Source: an uncultured Olsenella sp. (GTDB lineage: Bacteria; Actinomycetota; Coriobacteriia; Coriobacteriales; Atopobiaceae). Taken from it: a stretch of 64,000 bases of DNA. The stretch lies in NCBI GenBank assembly GCA_900314495.1, contig OMVJ01000004.1, positions 35,034-99,033 of the forward strand. The letters are read 5' to 3'. A program made the translations under genes and the position numbers. The notes beneath the pieces are model-generated. The model had not been told where the DNA came from. It saw nothing but the letters and a program-made list of their open reading frames with translations, and did no database searches. Positions 63,410-64,000 of the stretch are shown here, one piece after another. Within the stretch, counting starts at the first letter, position 1; each line of letters starts with the position of its first letter.

Positions 63410-64000
63410 TTATTCGGCCTCCTTCGTCTGTGCGGCGGTGGAAGCATCGTCACCGGGCGCCGTGGCCTCTGCGGCAACGTCGGCCTGGGTGCGGGCGGGC
63501 GCCTCCTCCTGCTTGCCCAGGTAGGCCTCGATGACCTCCGGGTTGTTCTGGATCTCCTCTGGCGTTCCCTTGGCGATGATCTTGCCGTAGTTGAGCACGG
63601 CGATGCCCTCGCAGATGCCCATGACCAGGTCCATGTCGTGCTCGATGAGCATGACGGCAATCTGGAACTCGTCGCGGATCTTGATGATGTTGTCCATGAG
63701 GTCGGACGTCTCGGAGGGGTTCATGCCGGCAGCGGGCTCATCCAGCAGAAGCAGCTTGGGGCTGGTGGCCAGGGCGCGCACAATCTCAAGACGGCGCTGG
63801 GCGCCGTAGGGCAGGGAGCCCGCCACGGCGTTGGCCTGGTTGGCCATGCCGAAGACGTCCAGCAGCTCCAGCGAGCGCTCGTGGAACTCCTTCTCGCTCT
63901 TGTAGTAGCGCGGGGTGCGGAAGATGCCGTCCAGCATGGAGCACTTGATCTGGTTGTGCAGGCCGATGCGGACGTTGTCCTCCACGCTCAGGCGCGAGAA
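63410..64000 (-). CDS. livG: Branched-chain amino-acid ABC transporter, ATPase LivG, C-terminal part
   Basis: The 3' part of an ABC ATPase; the 5' part is beyond the right edge. The frame reads FSRLSVEDNVRIGLH, SLPYGAQRRLEIVRALATSP (LivG signature), LLLDEPAAGMNPSE and LIEHDMDLVMGICEGIAVLN, then the LivG tail motif GTPEEIQNNPEVIEAYLG. About 35 extra residues rich in Ala, Thr and Glu follow this normal end. Confidence 0.95.
   Translation of the reverse strand, partial: FSRLSVEDNVRIGLHNQIKCSMLDGIFRTPRYYKSEKEFHERSLELLDVFGMANQANAVAGSLPYGAQRRLEIVRALATSPKLLLLDEPAAGMNPSETSDLMDNIIKIRDEFQIAVMLIEHDMDLVMGICEGIAVLNYGKIIAKGTPEEIQNNPEVIEAYLGKQEEAPARTQADVAAEATAPGDDASTAAQTKEAE

Overview
The window is high-GC bacterial chromosome and looks like a Coriobacteriia genome (Atopobiaceae; Olsenella-like is my best guess). 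The basis is the actinobacterial codon use, many twin-arginine lipoproteins, a HisZ-HisG fusion and a large set of zinc-ribbon membrane proteins. No rRNA, CRISPR array, phage or intact transposase was seen, and apart from one accessory island it reads as core chromosome.

Layout. 1-2.3 kb: the murJ end and a Tat-exported NlpC/P60 wall hydrolase. 2.5-11.8 kb: histidine biosynthesis, with hisI alone and a tight minus-strand operon hisZG-hisD-hisC-hisB-hisH-hisA-hisF under a double palindromic operator. 12.3-19.5 kb: a second NlpC/P60 hydrolase, SOS-type uvrA, and a DUF2975/HTH/DUF4173 membrane-regulator operon. 19.7-21.8 kb: Mrp ATPase and a flavoprotein. 21.8-26.1 kb: a tetrapyrrole operon (siroheme dehydrogenase, hemC, cobA-hemD fusion, hemB). 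26.4-32.2 kb: a COG2509 flavoprotein, then zinc ribbon-coaE-SLT-uvrB. 32.3-37.2 kb: a glutamate-type amino-acid ABC importer co-transcribed with a C39-like peptidase, and pyroglutamyl peptidase. 37.4-38.6 kb: rpsA. 38.8-54.9 kb: the accessory island. 55.1-61.2 kb: hom-lysC-asd diverging from thrC-thrB. 61.2-64 kb: part of a branched-chain amino-acid ABC system, cut by the window edge.

The most unusual part is the 38.8-54.9 kb island. It holds five proteins with zinc ribbons, two eukaryotic-type kinases whose C-terminal halves (DUF6273 or WG repeats) lie beyond a twin-arginine-like membrane segment, an FHA protein that could read phosphothreonine, a SPOR protein, a NagZ-like GH3 enzyme, a zinc-ribbon/PASTA/C-type-lectin protein and an aberrant Ser-type tRNA. 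A palindrome, consensus TGTTGCGCAACAA, lies upstream of four of the zinc-ribbon genes and once more after uvrA. This suggests one regulon that joins wall sensing, phosphosignalling and wall turnover.

Two families of intergenic repeats are scattered through the window. One is a REP-like palindrome (TGAGAC...GTCTCA around GGGGGACG) at eight loci, usually right at a stop codon. The other is a conserved core near ACATGCTATAAGGCCAGTTG, held between two palindromes whose sequence differs from copy to copy, at five loci.
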